A stretch of 64,000 nucleotides of DNA from Frankia sp. AgB1.9 (GTDB lineage Bacteria > Actinomycetota > Actinomycetes > Frankiales > Frankiaceae). Under the pieces are notes generated by a model. It did no database searches. It saw only the letters and a list, made by a program, of their open reading frames with translations, and was not told where the DNA came from. The position numbers and the translations under genes were made by a program. Of the stretch, positions 1-8,601 are shown piece after piece. Every line of letters begins with the position of its first letter. Positions within the stretch are counted from its first letter, which is position 1. The DNA is taken from NCBI RefSeq assembly GCF_016786355.1, contig NZ_JADWYX010000033.1:1-64000 (forward strand). The letters are read 5' to 3'.

Positions 1-75
1 TCGTTGTCGCCCGGCAGTGCCATCTGTTCGCCCGTCGATCTGGCGGCCTCGCCGCGGCGCCGCCGACCGTCGGCG

Positions 76-130
76 CCCCCCCCCCCCCCCCCCGCCCCCC
101 CCCGCCCGCCGGGGGCGGGGGCGGGGGGGG
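76..130. repeat. Poly-C tract followed by G-rich tract
   Basis: An uninterrupted run of 18 C (76-93) is followed by G, nine C, then short C blocks and three G blocks (111-130). The C half can pair with the G half, and the G-rich strand could fold as a quadruplex. It lies just past the stop of the acyl-CoA dehydrogenase that reads toward it, so it might act as a terminator. Homopolymers this long are also a common place for sequencing or assembly error, so the exact length should not be trusted. Confidence 0.8.
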
Positions 131-160
131 CACCGGCCGCGGCGCCGGCGGGGGGCGTGC

Positions 161-2320
161 CTACTTCAGCAGCGGGTCGCGGGGCAGGCCGAGGATGCGT
201 TCGGCGATCTGGTTACGGGTGATCTCGGACGTGCCGCCGGCGATCGTCATGGCGCGCCAGGACAGCGCCGAGCGGCCGGCCATCGTGCCGGGGCCTTCCA
301 GGAACGCGGCGTCCGGCCCGGCGAACGCGAGGGCGAGGTAGGCGGCATCACCGATGTGCTCGGCCAGGGCCAGCTTGGTGATGTTGCCCTCCGGGCCCGG
401 CTCGCCGCCGGACACGGCCCGCACCGCGGAGCGAAGGTTGAGCTGGCGCAGCGCGAGGCCGGTGGCGAGGAACTGTCCCACCCACTCCGCCGCGCCGGGG
501 AACGCGTCGGGCTGGGCCTTGTAGAGCTCGATGGGGTCGCCGGGCGCGGGCGCGCCGACCCCGCCGCCGATGCTGACCCGCTCGTTGCCGAGGGTGGCGC
601 GGGCGACCTTCCAGCCCTGGTTGGGCTCGCCGACGACGTCCGCGTCCGGCACGAACACGTCGGTCAGGAAGACCTCGTTGAAGCCGCTGTCGCCGGTGGT
701 CTGGCGCAGCGGGCGGACCTCGACGCCGGGGGCGCTCATGTCGATGATCATCACGGTGACGCCGGCGTGCTTGGCGGCGGAGAAGTCGGTGCGCACGGTC
801 GCCAGGCCGCGCCGGCAGTACTGGGCACCGCTGGTCCAGACCTTCTGGCCGTTGATGACCCAGCCGCCGTCCACCTTCTCGGCTCGGGTGCGCACGGCGG
901 CCGCGTCGGAGCCGGCGGCGGGCTCGGAGAACAGCTGGCACCAGATCTCCTCCCGGGTCAGCGCCCTGCGGACGTACCGGGAGATCTGGTCGGGGGTGCC
1001 GTGCTGGACGAGGGTGAGGATGTTCCAGCTGGTGATGCCGTAGTTCGGGCGTCGCACGCCCGCCGCGGCGAACTCCTCGTCGATGACGAGCTGCAGGCCG
1101 GCCGGCGCCTCGATGCCCCACGGCTTCGGCCAGTGCGGCTGGACGTAGCCGGTGTCGATGAGCCGTTCGAGCTGCTCCTGCTCTGGCAGCGCGGCGAGCT
1201 CCTGGGCCAGCGCGCGGACCCCGGCGCGGGCGGCCTCGACCTCGTCCGGCAGGTCCAGCGACGCGGCCCGGACGCCGCCGGCGGCGGACAGCCTGGTCAG
1301 GTCGGCGGCCGCGGCGCGCGGGCCGAGCACCGCCGTCAGCGTCGTCGCGCGGCGTAGCAGCAGATGGGCGTCGTGCTCCCAGGTGAAGCCGATGCCGCCG
1401 TGGACCTGGGTGCTGAGCGAGGCGTTGCCGGCGAACGCGGGCAGCGCGAGGGCCGCGGCGCTCGCGGCGGCCAGCGACAGCTCCTGCGCGCTCGCGCCGT
1501 CGGTGGCGGCGCGAGCGGCGTCCCACACCGCGGCGGTCGCGAGCTCGGCGGCCACCAGCATGTTCGCCAGGTGGTGCTTGATCGCCTGGAACGAGCCGAT
1601 CGGCCGGCCGAACTGCTCGCGGACCTTGGCGTAGGCGGTGGCGACCTCGGCCGTCTCCAGCGCGCCGCCGACGGCCTCCGCGCCGTAGACCACCCGAGCC
1701 AGCGCGAGCGCGGTCGCGGCGGCCCCGGGGAGGACCTCCGTCGGGGTGACGCCGTCGAGGGTCAGGCGAGCGGAACGGCGGCCCGGGTCCAGGGCCTGCG
1801 GGACTGTGACGGTCAGGCCGGTGGCGGTCGCCGGCACGACGACGACGTCCTCCCCCGCGACCAGGACGAACAGCGACGCGAGCCCGCCGCCGAGCACCAC
1901 GCCCGCGTCGCCGGAGACGGTCCCGCCGGCGAGGGCGAGGTCGCCGAGCAGGCCGACGGCCGCGGTGGTGTCGCCGGCGGCGAGGCCGGGCAGCAGGCGG
2001 GCCAGCTGGTCGGGCGAGCCGGCGGCCGCGAGGACGGCCGAGGCGGCGACGGTGGGCACGAACGGCCCGGGCGCGACGGCCCGGCCGAGCTCCTCGACGA
2101 CGACGACCAGCTCGTTCAGCCCGGCCCCGCCACCGCCGTGCTCCTCCGGCAGGTGGACGCCGAGCAGCCCCAGGTCGGCGAACGGCTTCCAGAACGCGGG
2201 CAACGGCTCGTCGTCCGCTTCGAGTAACGCGCGACCGGCGGCGCGTGCCTCGTGCGACGTGAGGAACGCCCGCGTCGTGCGGGCCAGCTCGCGGTGCTCC
2301 TCGCTGATGGCGATCGCCAT
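161..2320 (-). CDS. Fused two-domain acyl-CoA dehydrogenase (FadE34/FadE22-like)
   Basis: 719 residues, about twice the usual 380-residue acyl-CoA dehydrogenase. Both halves look like ACAD domains: residues about 1-345 begin ISEEHRELARTTRAFL and contain REQFGRPIGSFQAIKHHLA; residues about 370-719 contain FSEPAAGSDAAAVRTRAE, the INGQKVWTSGAQ strand and the C-terminal IAGGTSEITRNQIAERILG signature. Actinobacterial fusions of this size (FadE34 type) act on CoA esters of steroid side chains or branched acids by FAD-dependent alpha,beta-dehydrogenation; the substrate here is inference. GGGAGG lies seven bases before the ATG. The gene follows the MBL hydrolase on the same strand, and a 17-bp palindrome sits just upstream (2345-2361), suggesting its own regulated promoter. 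Confidence 0.9.
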   Translation of the reverse strand: MAIAISEEHRELARTTRAFLTSHEARAAGRALLEADDEPLPAFWKPFADLGLLGVHLPEEHGGGGAGLNELVVVVEELGRAVAPGPFVPTVAASAVLAAAGSPDQLARLLPGLAAGDTTAAVGLLGDLALAGGTVSGDAGVVLGGGLASLFVLVAGEDVVVVPATATGLTVTVPQALDPGRRSARLTLDGVTPTEVLPGAAATALALARVVYGAEAVGGALETAEVATAYAKVREQFGRPIGSFQAIKHHLANMLVAAELATAAVWDAARAATDGASAQELSLAAASAAALALPAFAGNASLSTQVHGGIGFTWEHDAHLLLRRATTLTAVLGPRAAAADLTRLSAAGGVRAASLDLPDEVEAARAGVRALAQELAALPEQEQLERLIDTGYVQPHWPKPWGIEAPAGLQLVIDEEFAAAGVRRPNYGITSWNILTLVQHGTPDQISRYVRRALTREEIWCQLFSEPAAGSDAAAVRTRAEKVDGGWVINGQKVWTSGAQYCRRGLATVRTDFSAAKHAGVTVMIIDMSAPGVEVRPLRQTTGDSGFNEVFLTDVFVPDADVVGEPNQGWKVARATLGNERVSIGGGVGAPAPGDPIELYKAQPDAFPGAAEWVGQFLATGLALRQLNLRSAVRAVSGGEPGPEGNITKLALAEHIGDAAYLALAFAGPDAAFLEGPGTMAGRSALSWRAMTIAGGTSEITRNQIAERILGLPRDPLLK

Positions 2321-2344
2321 GACCAGACCTCCCGGCTTGTCGAG

Positions 2345-2361
2345 CTAGAACATAGTTCTAG
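2345..2361. promoter_or_regulatory. KstR-like palindromic operator
   Basis: CTAGAACATAGTTCTAG is a perfect inverted repeat, 25 bp before the start of the fused acyl-CoA dehydrogenase. The half-site TAGAAC matches what I recall of the mycobacterial cholesterol regulator KstR (TAGAAC, two-base spacer, GTTCTA), but here the spacer is three bases. A TetR-family repressor of lipid or steroid catabolism is the likely ligand; no such regulator gene lies next to it. Confidence 0.6.
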
Positions 2362-2380
2362 CCGGCGGCTCGGCGCTCGC

Positions 2381-3406
2381 TCATTCGCCGACCAGCTGCC
2401 AGCTGGGCGGCTCACCGTCGAGCTCGCGCAGGACGCCACGCTTCTGCAGTGCGCGCAGGTGAGCCATACCCTCGGCCAGCGCGGCGCGCTTCATGAATCC
2501 CTCGACCTCGTGCCACGGGCGTGACCAGGTCATCCGCTGGCAGATCTCCCAGGCCGTGACCGCTCCGCCGCGGATCGCCGTCACGATCTCACGGAACCGC
2601 TGCTCGTGGTGGCCACGCAGCTCAGCGAGCCGCCGGGACAGGTCCGGGATGCGGTACTCGTGCGCCGGCAGCACCTCGTCGGCCGGGTACTGCTCGACCT
2701 TGTCCAGCGAACGCAGGAAGTCACCCAGCGGGTCGGCGCTCTCGGCCGCGGCGAACGGGATGTTCGGCGTGATCCGGGGCAGCACGTGGTCGCCGGCGAG
2801 CAGCAGCCGGTTGGCCGGCTCCCAGAAGCACAGGTGGCCGGGCGAGTGACCGGGCGTCCAGATGGCGCGCAGGTCCCAGCCCGGGACGTCCGGGCGCTCG
2901 CCGTCCTCGATCAGCACGTCCGGCAGCGCGGGCTTGGCGATGGCGGACCGGGGCGGCAGGGCCGCGGTCATCGCGGCGATGTCGGCGGCGGGGACGCCAC
3001 CCCGGGTGAGCAGCCGGTTCATGCCGGCGAGCAGGTCGGCCGGCTCGCCGGTGAAGAACCGCAGCGCTGCCTCGTCGGCCGGGTGCAGCGCGACCCAGGC
3101 GCCGGACTCGGTCCGCACCCGGTCGGCCAGGCCGTAGTGGTCGTGGTGCATGTGCGTCGCCAGGACGCCGCGGATGTCGCTGACCCGGTAGCCGGCGAGC
3201 GCGAGGCCGGCGCTCAGTGCGTCGTAGGCCTCCTCCGTGTCCCAGCCGGCGTCGACGATGTAGCCACCGTTGTCGGTCTCGAACAGGTAGACGAAGACGT
3301 GGCGCAGACCGAGGGACGGCAGCGGTACCGGGATGCTCCACAGGCCCGGCCGCAGCCGTTCGACCGGCGGCAGCTCCACACTCGGTGGCTGGGTCAGCGA
3401 GGTCAT
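2381..3406 (-). CDS. MBL-fold metallo-hydrolase
   Basis: 341 residues. The metallo-beta-lactamase zinc motif THMHHDHYG is near residue 85-93, followed by the expected later ligands in TPGHSPGHLCFW and LLAGDHVLP. A C-terminal helical extension (about 260-341) ends with a winged-helix-like stretch, as in LACTB2/glyoxalase-II-like hydrolases. It probably hydrolyses a thioester or similar small substrate in the cytoplasm; the neighbours (acyl-CoA dehydrogenase, enoyl-CoA hydratase, thioesterase) suggest a CoA ester. GGAGG lies five bases before the ATG at 3406. It reads away from the enoyl-CoA hydratase across a 377-bp gap and toward the dehydrogenase 60 bp downstream. Confidence 0.88.
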   Translation of the reverse strand: MTSLTQPPSVELPPVERLRPGLWSIPVPLPSLGLRHVFVYLFETDNGGYIVDAGWDTEEAYDALSAGLALAGYRVSDIRGVLATHMHHDHYGLADRVRTESGAWVALHPADEAALRFFTGEPADLLAGMNRLLTRGGVPAADIAAMTAALPPRSAIAKPALPDVLIEDGERPDVPGWDLRAIWTPGHSPGHLCFWEPANRLLLAGDHVLPRITPNIPFAAAESADPLGDFLRSLDKVEQYPADEVLPAHEYRIPDLSRRLAELRGHHEQRFREIVTAIRGGAVTAWEICQRMTWSRPWHEVEGFMKRAALAEGMAHLRALQKRGVLRELDGEPPSWQLVGE

Positions 3407-3783
3407 CCGGTCCTCCGGGCGGTCACGGCGGACCGGCCGCCTGGCCCGGCTCGCCCCCGAGCCCTGCCCTGGCTCCGGCGCGCCCCGCGCCGGCGGGCGC
3501 CCGCTGGTGCGGGAGCCCCGGCCGGTTGATTGTTGATCCTTGGTAACTAATCTGCACCGTACTCTCGCGAAATCTCCCGGGGCTAGAGAACCGGAGTACT
3601 ACCCTCCGCAACGTTGACCAGCGCGAATCGGTCCGAATCGACTCGTAGCGGGCCAACTGGTTGCGGCGAGCGGCAGGCCGGCGGTACGACGGAAGTGCGC
3701 GTGCTGAGCCGGCCGGCACCGACCTGCCAGCCCTACCGTGCCCGCCAACCCGACCGTGCCCGCCAACCCCGATGAGGAGGGGA
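3407..3783 (+). promoter_or_regulatory. Divergent intergenic region with possible promoter
   Basis: This 377-bp gap separates the MBL hydrolase (minus) and the enoyl-CoA hydratase (plus). It is locally AT-richer around 3526-3560. TTGATT (3526-3531), 16 bases, then TAATCT (3548-3553) resembles a sigma-70 type promoter reading plus. A GTACT/AGTAC imperfect dyad lies at about 3558-3600. The remainder holds nothing I can interpret; an open frame upstream of 3784 lacks a ribosome site and is not taken as coding. Confidence 0.4.
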
Positions 3784-4545
3784 ATGTCCGACGAGGTGCT
3801 CGTCGAGACCGGTGGCGGGATCATGACGATCACGTTCAACCGGCCGCGGGCCAGGAACGCGATCACCCGGGCGCTCAGCGTGGGTGTCGGGGCGGCACTC
3901 GACGAGTTCGACGCCCGCGCCGATCTGACCGTCGCGGTCCTCACCGGCGCGGGCGGGACGTTCTGCTCGGGCATGGATCTGCGCGCGTTCGTCCGCGGCG
4001 AGAGCCCGATGCTGCCCAAGGGCCTGGCCGGGATCACCGGCGAGCCGCCGCGCAAGCCGGTGATCGCCGCCGTCGAGGGCTACGCGCTGGCCGGTGGCTT
4101 CGAGATCGCGCTCGCCTGCGACCTGATCACCGCGGCCGACGACGCGTCGTTCGGCCTGCCGGAGCCGAAACGCGGGCTCATCGCCGGCGGCGGCGGCCTC
4201 TACCGGCTGCCGCGGCGCATCCCGTACAACGTCGCGGTGCAGCTCTGTCTCACCGGGGGTTTCCTCTCCGCCGTGGACGCGCACCGGTACGGGCTGGTCA
4301 ACACACTCACGCCGCCAGGCGGAGCGCTGGAGGCCGCGAAGGCACTGGCCACCGAGATCGCGGCCAACGCTCCCAAGGCGGTCGAACGCACCAAGGCGAT
4401 CGTCACCGCCTCGGCGGACTGGCCGACCGACCGGTGGGTCGAGCTGCAGGCACCGATCTTCGAGGCGGCCATGCGCTCGAAGGACGCGATCGAGGGCTCC
4501 CTCGCGTTCACCGAGAAGCGCGCTCCCGTCTGGACCGGTGAATGA
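3784..4545 (+). CDS. Enoyl-CoA hydratase/isomerase (crotonase family)
   Basis: 253 residues, normal for the family. The start at 3784 is chosen because GAGGAGG lies just before it and the protein then begins with the typical short strand; the frame stays open upstream but is proline/arginine-rich there. Oxyanion-hole elements are visible in GTFCSGMDL (about residues 57-66) and YALAGGFEIAL (about 99-109). The two usual catalytic glutamates are present in GGFE and in GLPEPKRG. It hydrates or isomerises 2-enoyl-CoA in fatty-acid or steroid-ring beta-oxidation. The thioesterase gene follows after 68 bp on the same strand. Confidence 0.92.
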   Translation: MSDEVLVETGGGIMTITFNRPRARNAITRALSVGVGAALDEFDARADLTVAVLTGAGGTFCSGMDLRAFVRGESPMLPKGLAGITGEPPRKPVIAAVEGYALAGGFEIALACDLITAADDASFGLPEPKRGLIAGGGGLYRLPRRIPYNVAVQLCLTGGFLSAVDAHRYGLVNTLTPPGGALEAAKALATEIAANAPKAVERTKAIVTASADWPTDRWVELQAPIFEAAMRSKDAIEGSLAFTEKRAPVWTGE

Positions 4546-4613
4546 GCCGCGTCTCACGGCGACCGCTGTCCTCCGCCCGCCGGCCTGGCCTCAACTAGCG
4601 TGGAGCGCACGCC

Positions 4614-5492
4614 ATGACGACCACAGAGCCCACTCCCCTGCCATCGGCCGCCCCGCCGGCCGCTCGGACGGCCTATTTCCGGGCCGCCGACGACGGCACC
4701 TACCTGCCGAACGACGTCGCCGCCGGCGTCTGGGCGCCGAACTCGATCAGCGGCCGGATCCTCGGCGGCCTGGTGGCGCACGTCGTCGAGCGGGAGCAGG
4801 CGCGACCGGGCTACCGGCTGGCCCGGCTGACCTGCGACATGTTCCGCACCCTCCCGTTCGCGCCGGTGTCCCTCACGACCCGCGCGGTCCGCGAGGGCGG
4901 GCGGATCCGCGTGGCTGACGTGCTGCTTGAGCACGACGGGTCCCTGTTCGGCCGGGCGACCGCCGTCTTCCTGCGGCCGGGGTCCAACCCGCCTGGGGAG
5001 ATCTGGCAGCCCGACCGTGGCGTCTGGCAGGCGCCCGACCCCGCCTCCCCGAACCCGAACCCGAACCCGATCAACCCCCGGATCGACGGCCGGCCGATGC
5101 TGCCCGGCGTGGTGCCACCCGACACCCCGCTCGGCCCGCACCGGATCGTCCAGCGCGGCGGCATGTGGGTGCGGGAGCTGAGCCTGATCGTCGAGGACCG
5201 GCCGATGACCGGGGTGGTCCGGGCCGCGATGCTGGCCGACATGACCAGCCCGATGACCCATCAGGGCACCGGCGGCATCCAGCACATCAACACCGACTGG
5301 ACGCTGACGCTGGTCCGGGAGCCCGTCGGGGAGTTCCTCGGGGTTCTCGCCGAGGACCAGTTCGGCGCCGACGGCATCTCCTTCGGCCGGGCGACGATCC
5401 ACGACGCCGCCGGCCTGCTCGGCTCCTGCACCATCACCGCCCTCGCGAACCCGGGCCGCGCCGACCCAAACCGCTTCCCCCGCAACAGCTGA
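4614..5492 (+). CDS. Acyl-CoA thioesterase-like protein (double hotdog)
   Basis: 292 residues, the size of TesB-like double-hotdog thioesterases. The N-terminal hotdog includes YLPNDVAAGVWAPNSISGRILGGLVAHVVEREQ and the paired strand LTCDMFRTLPFAPVSLTTR; the C-terminal hotdog includes NTDWTLTLVREPVGEFLGV and DGISFGRATIHDAAGLLGS. It probably releases CoA from an acyl thioester, matching the neighbouring dehydrogenase and hydratase. A Pro-Asn repeat (PNPNPNPINP, about residues 146-155) is encoded by a short tandem DNA repeat (5051-5070). The gene ends 75 bp before a long hairpin element. Confidence 0.8.
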   Translation: MTTTEPTPLPSAAPPAARTAYFRAADDGTYLPNDVAAGVWAPNSISGRILGGLVAHVVEREQARPGYRLARLTCDMFRTLPFAPVSLTTRAVREGGRIRVADVLLEHDGSLFGRATAVFLRPGSNPPGEIWQPDRGVWQAPDPASPNPNPNPINPRIDGRPMLPGVVPPDTPLGPHRIVQRGGMWVRELSLIVEDRPMTGVVRAAMLADMTSPMTHQGTGGIQHINTDWTLTLVREPVGEFLGVLAEDQFGADGISFGRATIHDAAGLLGSCTITALANPGRADPNRFPRNS

Positions 5493-5531
5493 CCAGCCGG
5501 CCAGGACCATCTGGCCGGATCGCCGCGCGCG

Positions 5532-5563
5532 CCGCCGCGCCGCCGCGCCGCCGCGCCGCCGCG
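5532..5563. repeat. 8-bp tandem repeat (CCGCCGCG x4)
   Basis: Four exact head-to-tail copies of CCGCCGCG lie between the thioesterase stop and the palindromic element that starts three bases later. The stretch is non-coding. Confidence 0.85.
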
Positions 5564-5566
5564 CCG

Positions 5567-5651
5567 GGCCTTGATCGCCGTTTGGGCCCTGGGGCGGTCG
5601 TGGAAACGTCCTCGTCACGACCACCCCAGGGCCCAAACCGCGATCAAGGCC
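5567..5651. repeat. Dispersed palindromic element, copy A
   Basis: Two 36-bp arms (5567-5602 and 5616-5651) are reverse complements with only two mismatches, around a 13-base loop. The outer end is GGCCTTGATCGC and the inner half contains GGGCCCTGGGG. Related hairpins occur at 39022-39094 and 55592-55666, with a half copy at 50137-50161, so this is a repeat family and not just a local terminator. It lies between the convergent thioesterase and proS genes and could also stop transcription from both sides. Confidence 0.9.
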
Positions 5652-5721
5652 ACGCGGAAGGCGGCGCTAGACCGTCGCGGGTTCGCCCACCACCGGCGGT
5701 CCCGAATGCCGCCGGGATGGT

Positions 5722-7482
5722 TCAGCTCGCGGTTCGGATTTCGTCGATGACGTTGGTCAGCTCGGCCAGGGCGACCTCGGTGGCGGTGGAGCGGTCGCGG
5801 GTGCGTAGCTCGGCGATGCCCTCGGCGGCGCGGCGGCCGAGGACGACCTGGAACGGGGCGCCGACGAGGTCCGCGTCGGCGAACTTGACGCCGGCCGACG
5901 CGCCGGACCGGTCGTCCACGAGCACCTCCAGACCGACCCCGGCAAGCGTGTCCGCGACGGAGCGGACCGAGTCCTCGTCGATCCTGCGGCCGAGCGGGAT
6001 CACCTGGACGTCATAGGGCGCGAGCTCCGCCGGCCAGCGGATGCCGTGCTCGTCGTGGTGCTGCTCGATCACGACGGACATCAACCGGCTGATCCCGATC
6101 CCGTAGCAGCCCATCAGCGCCGGGCGCTCGACACCGGTCGCGTCGAGGAACGTCGCCCCCAGCGGCACCGAATATCTCGCGCCGAGCTGGAAGATATGAC
6201 CGATCTCGACCGCTCGCTCAAGCGTCAGCGGACCAGAGCCGTCCGGCGACGGGTCACCGGCGCGGACGTTGACCACGTCGGCGACCAGGTCCGCCTCGAA
6301 GTCCCGGCCCAGGTTGGCGCCGGTGAGGTGGTAGCCGGGCTCGTTCGCGCCGATGGTCCAGTCCCGCCCGGCCGCGACATGATGGTCCGCGAGAATCCGG
6401 CTGACCCGTGACGCGAGGCCGTGCGGCCCGACATACCCACGTACCAGGCCCAGGTGTGCTTCGAAGTCGGCCGCGTCCAGCAGGGCCGGCGTCGCTCCGA
6501 GCACCCGGGTCAGCTTCAGCTCGTTGACCTCCCGGTCGCCGGGGCACAGCACGGCCAAGACCTCGCTGCCCTTAGCCGCCTCACTGCCCCGAGCCGCGGG
6601 AACCTTGTACAACAGGCATTTGAGGACCTGGCCGGGCGGCGTTCCCAGAAACGCGGCGACATCGTCGACGGTCTGCGCACCGGGCGTGTGGACCCGGGTG
6701 AGCGGCTGGGTGCCGGGCTCGACCGGCGTCGGCACAGCAGCCGAGGCCGTCTCCAGGTTGGCCGCGTACGTGCCATTCGGGGCGAACGCGACGAGGTCCT
6801 CGCCTATCTCGGTCGGCGCCATGAACTCCTGGTTGCGGCCACCGCCCATCTCGCCCGCCTGCGCCTCGACGGCCCGGAACCGAAGGCCGCACCGGGTGAA
6901 GACCCTTTCGTAGGCGGCGTACATCTCCCGATAGGTCTCGCGCAGCGAATCCTCGTCGGCGTGGAAGGTGTACGCGTCCTTCATGACGAAATCCCGGGAA
7001 CGGACCAGCCCGGACCGGGGTCGCAGCTCGTCCCGGTATTTCGTCTGGATCTGGAAGACGCGCAACGGCAGGTCCCGGTGACCGCCGAGCTCGTTCGCGA
7101 CCAGGCTGGTAACCAGCTCCTCGTGCGTCGGGCCGAGGCAGAACTCCGTGCCCTTGCGGTCGATCACGCGGAACATCAGGTCGCCGTAGTCGGCCCACCG
7201 GCCGCTGCGTTCCCACAGCTCGCGGGGCATCAGCGCCGGCATGAGCAGCTCCTGGCAGCCGGCGGCGGCCATCTCCTGCCGCACGACCGCCTCGATCCGG
7301 CGCAGCACCCGAAGCCCGAGCGGCAGGTAGCTGTAGATCCCGGAGGCAGCCTTGCGGACATAACCGCCGCGCACCAGCAGCCGGTGGTTGGCGGTCTCCG
7401 CGTCCGCCGGGTCTTCGCGCAGCGTCCGGATGAACGTGCGCGAAAGGAGGTCAACGCGGGAAATAGAAGCCTGAGCGGGCAT
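5722..7482 (-). CDS. proS: Prolyl-tRNA synthetase
   Basis: About 586 residues, the size of bacterial-type ProRS with the editing (INS) insertion. Class II motif 1 and 2 regions are visible (AAGCQELLMPALMPRELWERSGR; TKYRDELRPRSGLVRSRDFVMKDAYTFH), the editing insertion spans about residues 235-385, motif 3 is the GCYGIGISRLM segment, and the anticodon-binding domain follows with YDVQVIPLG. It charges tRNA-Pro in the cytoplasm. The start is placed at the second ATG (7482) because GGAG lies upstream of it, inside the longer reading frame; the ATG at 7497 is the alternative. It is the only housekeeping translation gene in the window. Confidence 0.96.
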   Translation of the reverse strand: MPAQASISRVDLLSRTFIRTLREDPADAETANHRLLVRGGYVRKAASGIYSYLPLGLRVLRRIEAVVRQEMAAAGCQELLMPALMPRELWERSGRWADYGDLMFRVIDRKGTEFCLGPTHEELVTSLVANELGGHRDLPLRVFQIQTKYRDELRPRSGLVRSRDFVMKDAYTFHADEDSLRETYREMYAAYERVFTRCGLRFRAVEAQAGEMGGGRNQEFMAPTEIGEDLVAFAPNGTYAANLETASAAVPTPVEPGTQPLTRVHTPGAQTVDDVAAFLGTPPGQVLKCLLYKVPAARGSEAAKGSEVLAVLCPGDREVNELKLTRVLGATPALLDAADFEAHLGLVRGYVGPHGLASRVSRILADHHVAAGRDWTIGANEPGYHLTGANLGRDFEADLVADVVNVRAGDPSPDGSGPLTLERAVEIGHIFQLGARYSVPLGATFLDATGVERPALMGCYGIGISRLMSVVIEQHHDEHGIRWPAELAPYDVQVIPLGRRIDEDSVRSVADTLAGVGLEVLVDDRSGASAGVKFADADLVGAPFQVVLGRRAAEGIAELRTRDRSTATEVALAELTNVIDEIRTAS

Positions 7483-7879
7483 GGGAGGAGACTCCATCGT
7501 TGCGGTGAGGCGCCATCGACGGACGACGCTTCGAGGGTGGCCACCGGACTGCGCGCGTCGTCACCCGACGCGTCGCCAGACGTCGCCGCCGGGCCACCCA
7601 CGCAGGACGGCCCGGCTACAGCGGTCGGCGCTCCACCCTGACAACCCGCACTGAAGATCTCCCTGTCTCAACACCGCTGGCGGCTTGACGCACACTCGCG
7701 GTTCTTCAACGGTACCCGGCCAACCCTCGGCCCCGGCGCCGAACTCAGCCGGCCCTCATAGACCGATGGCTATGACACTGCCCACTCAGACAGCTCAAGC
7801 GCCATCGCCACCCATCTCTCGACAACCTCCCGGCCCTTGCAGGCGGGTCATGCTGTCAATGAGTGCTAGCATGCGGCGC
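7483..7879. other. Gap between proS and toxin-antitoxin pair
   Basis: About 400 bp between the divergent proS and antitoxin genes. Apart from the palindrome near the antitoxin start I see no gene, RNA or T-box-like structure. An upstream extension of the antitoxin frame is open but rich in Pro/Ser, has no ribosome site and is not supported. Confidence 0.5.
7864..7871. promoter_or_regulatory. Possible antitoxin operator/-10 region
   Basis: TGCTAGCA is a perfect 8-bp palindrome ending eight bases before the antitoxin ATG; the overlapping TAGCAT (7867-7872) is well placed as a -10 box for a leaderless transcript. Toxin-antitoxin operons usually autoregulate through such a site. A wider ATGCT/AGCAT pair (7850-7854, 7868-7872) surrounds it. 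Confidence 0.4.
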
Positions 7880-8140
7880 ATGGCTCGCGTGATCACGCTC
7901 CGGCTGTCAGACGAGGCCTACGAGACCGTGAAGCGGTATTCGGAATCCGCGCAGACCTCGATGAACGCCTGGATCGAAGGCGTTTTGGACGCCGAGGACA
8001 TGCGGCGACGCTGCGCGGCCCACGGCGCCTGGGTGCGAGCCGACCCATCGGTGTCGGCCTCCGCTCTTGCCTTCGCCGCGACCAACCAGCGCGCACTCGC
8101 CGACGCGGGGCTCCCGAACGTCGCGGTCCCCGCCGAGTGA
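7880..8140 (+). CDS. Antitoxin, ribbon-helix-helix-like
   Basis: 86 residues starting MARVITLRLSDEAYETVKRY, a strand-helix pattern typical of ribbon-helix-helix antitoxins that bind their own promoter. The C-terminal half (SVSASALAFAATNQRALADAG) would cover the toxin. An in-frame ATG nine bases earlier (7871) is the other possible start. Its stop overlaps the toxin start by the GTGA arrangement, which implies translational coupling. The specific antitoxin family was not identified. Confidence 0.75.
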   Translation: MARVITLRLSDEAYETVKRYSESAQTSMNAWIEGVLDAEDMRRRCAAHGAWVRADPSVSASALAFAATNQRALADAGLPNVAVPAE

Positions 8141-8448
8141 CGCCACCGCGACGGGGTGAGATCTGGGCGACGAGCGGGGGGCCGACCTCGCAGCGGGTGT
8201 TGGTCATCAGTTCCACCGTCTACAACGAGATCGCCGACGAGCCGACTGTGCTCGTCGCGCTGGTTGTGGGAAACGCGACCGCCGAAGGGTTCTGCGTGTC
8301 CCTCGGTGAGGACCTGTGGGCGGTGATGGGTCTCGTGACCTTTGTCCTCAAGGCCTCCCTGACCACCTGTGAACGCCACGTCGATGTCCAGACGCTGACC
8401 GACGTCAACAACATGCTCTTCAAGATCCTCGCTACTCCCGACCGGTGA
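8137..8448 (+). CDS. MazF/PemK-family mRNA interferase toxin
   Basis: 103 residues beginning TPPRRGEIWATSGGP, the usual RGEIW opening of MazF/PemK endoribonucleases, followed by RVLVISSTVYNE and a conserved tail VDVQTLTDVNNMLFKILAT. The GTG start lies inside the antitoxin stop codon region. The toxin would cut cellular RNA when not bound by the upstream antitoxin. Somewhat divergent in the middle (no clear Q-x-R motif), so activity is not certain. Confidence 0.8.
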   Translation: MTPPRRGEIWATSGGPTSQRVLVISSTVYNEIADEPTVLVALVVGNATAEGFCVSLGEDLWAVMGLVTFVLKASLTTCERHVDVQTLTDVNNMLFKILATPDR

Positions 8449-8601
8449 GCTGCCCCATCGCGCTCGCGGCCGCGACCTGCGAGGGGCCGCGGCTCGCGGA
8501 GGTCGCCGGAAGCCTCGCCCCGCGGGGCTCGCGCGCGATCTTGGCAGGGGCGGGAGGTGGTGTGACGTAGGCGCTTGCGGCTCGCAGCACTGGCGCGGGT
8601 G

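Noticed and set aside
17-1357. Long plus-strand frame of 446 codons
   Set aside because: Antisense to the acyl-CoA dehydrogenase; composition is Gly/Arg/Ala shadow coding with no family features. Many similar frames opposite real genes were rejected for the same reason.
8517-8528. GCCCCGCGGGGC palindrome after the MazF-type toxin
   Set aside because: Short GC palindromes arise often at this base composition; no loop or tail makes it a convincing terminator.
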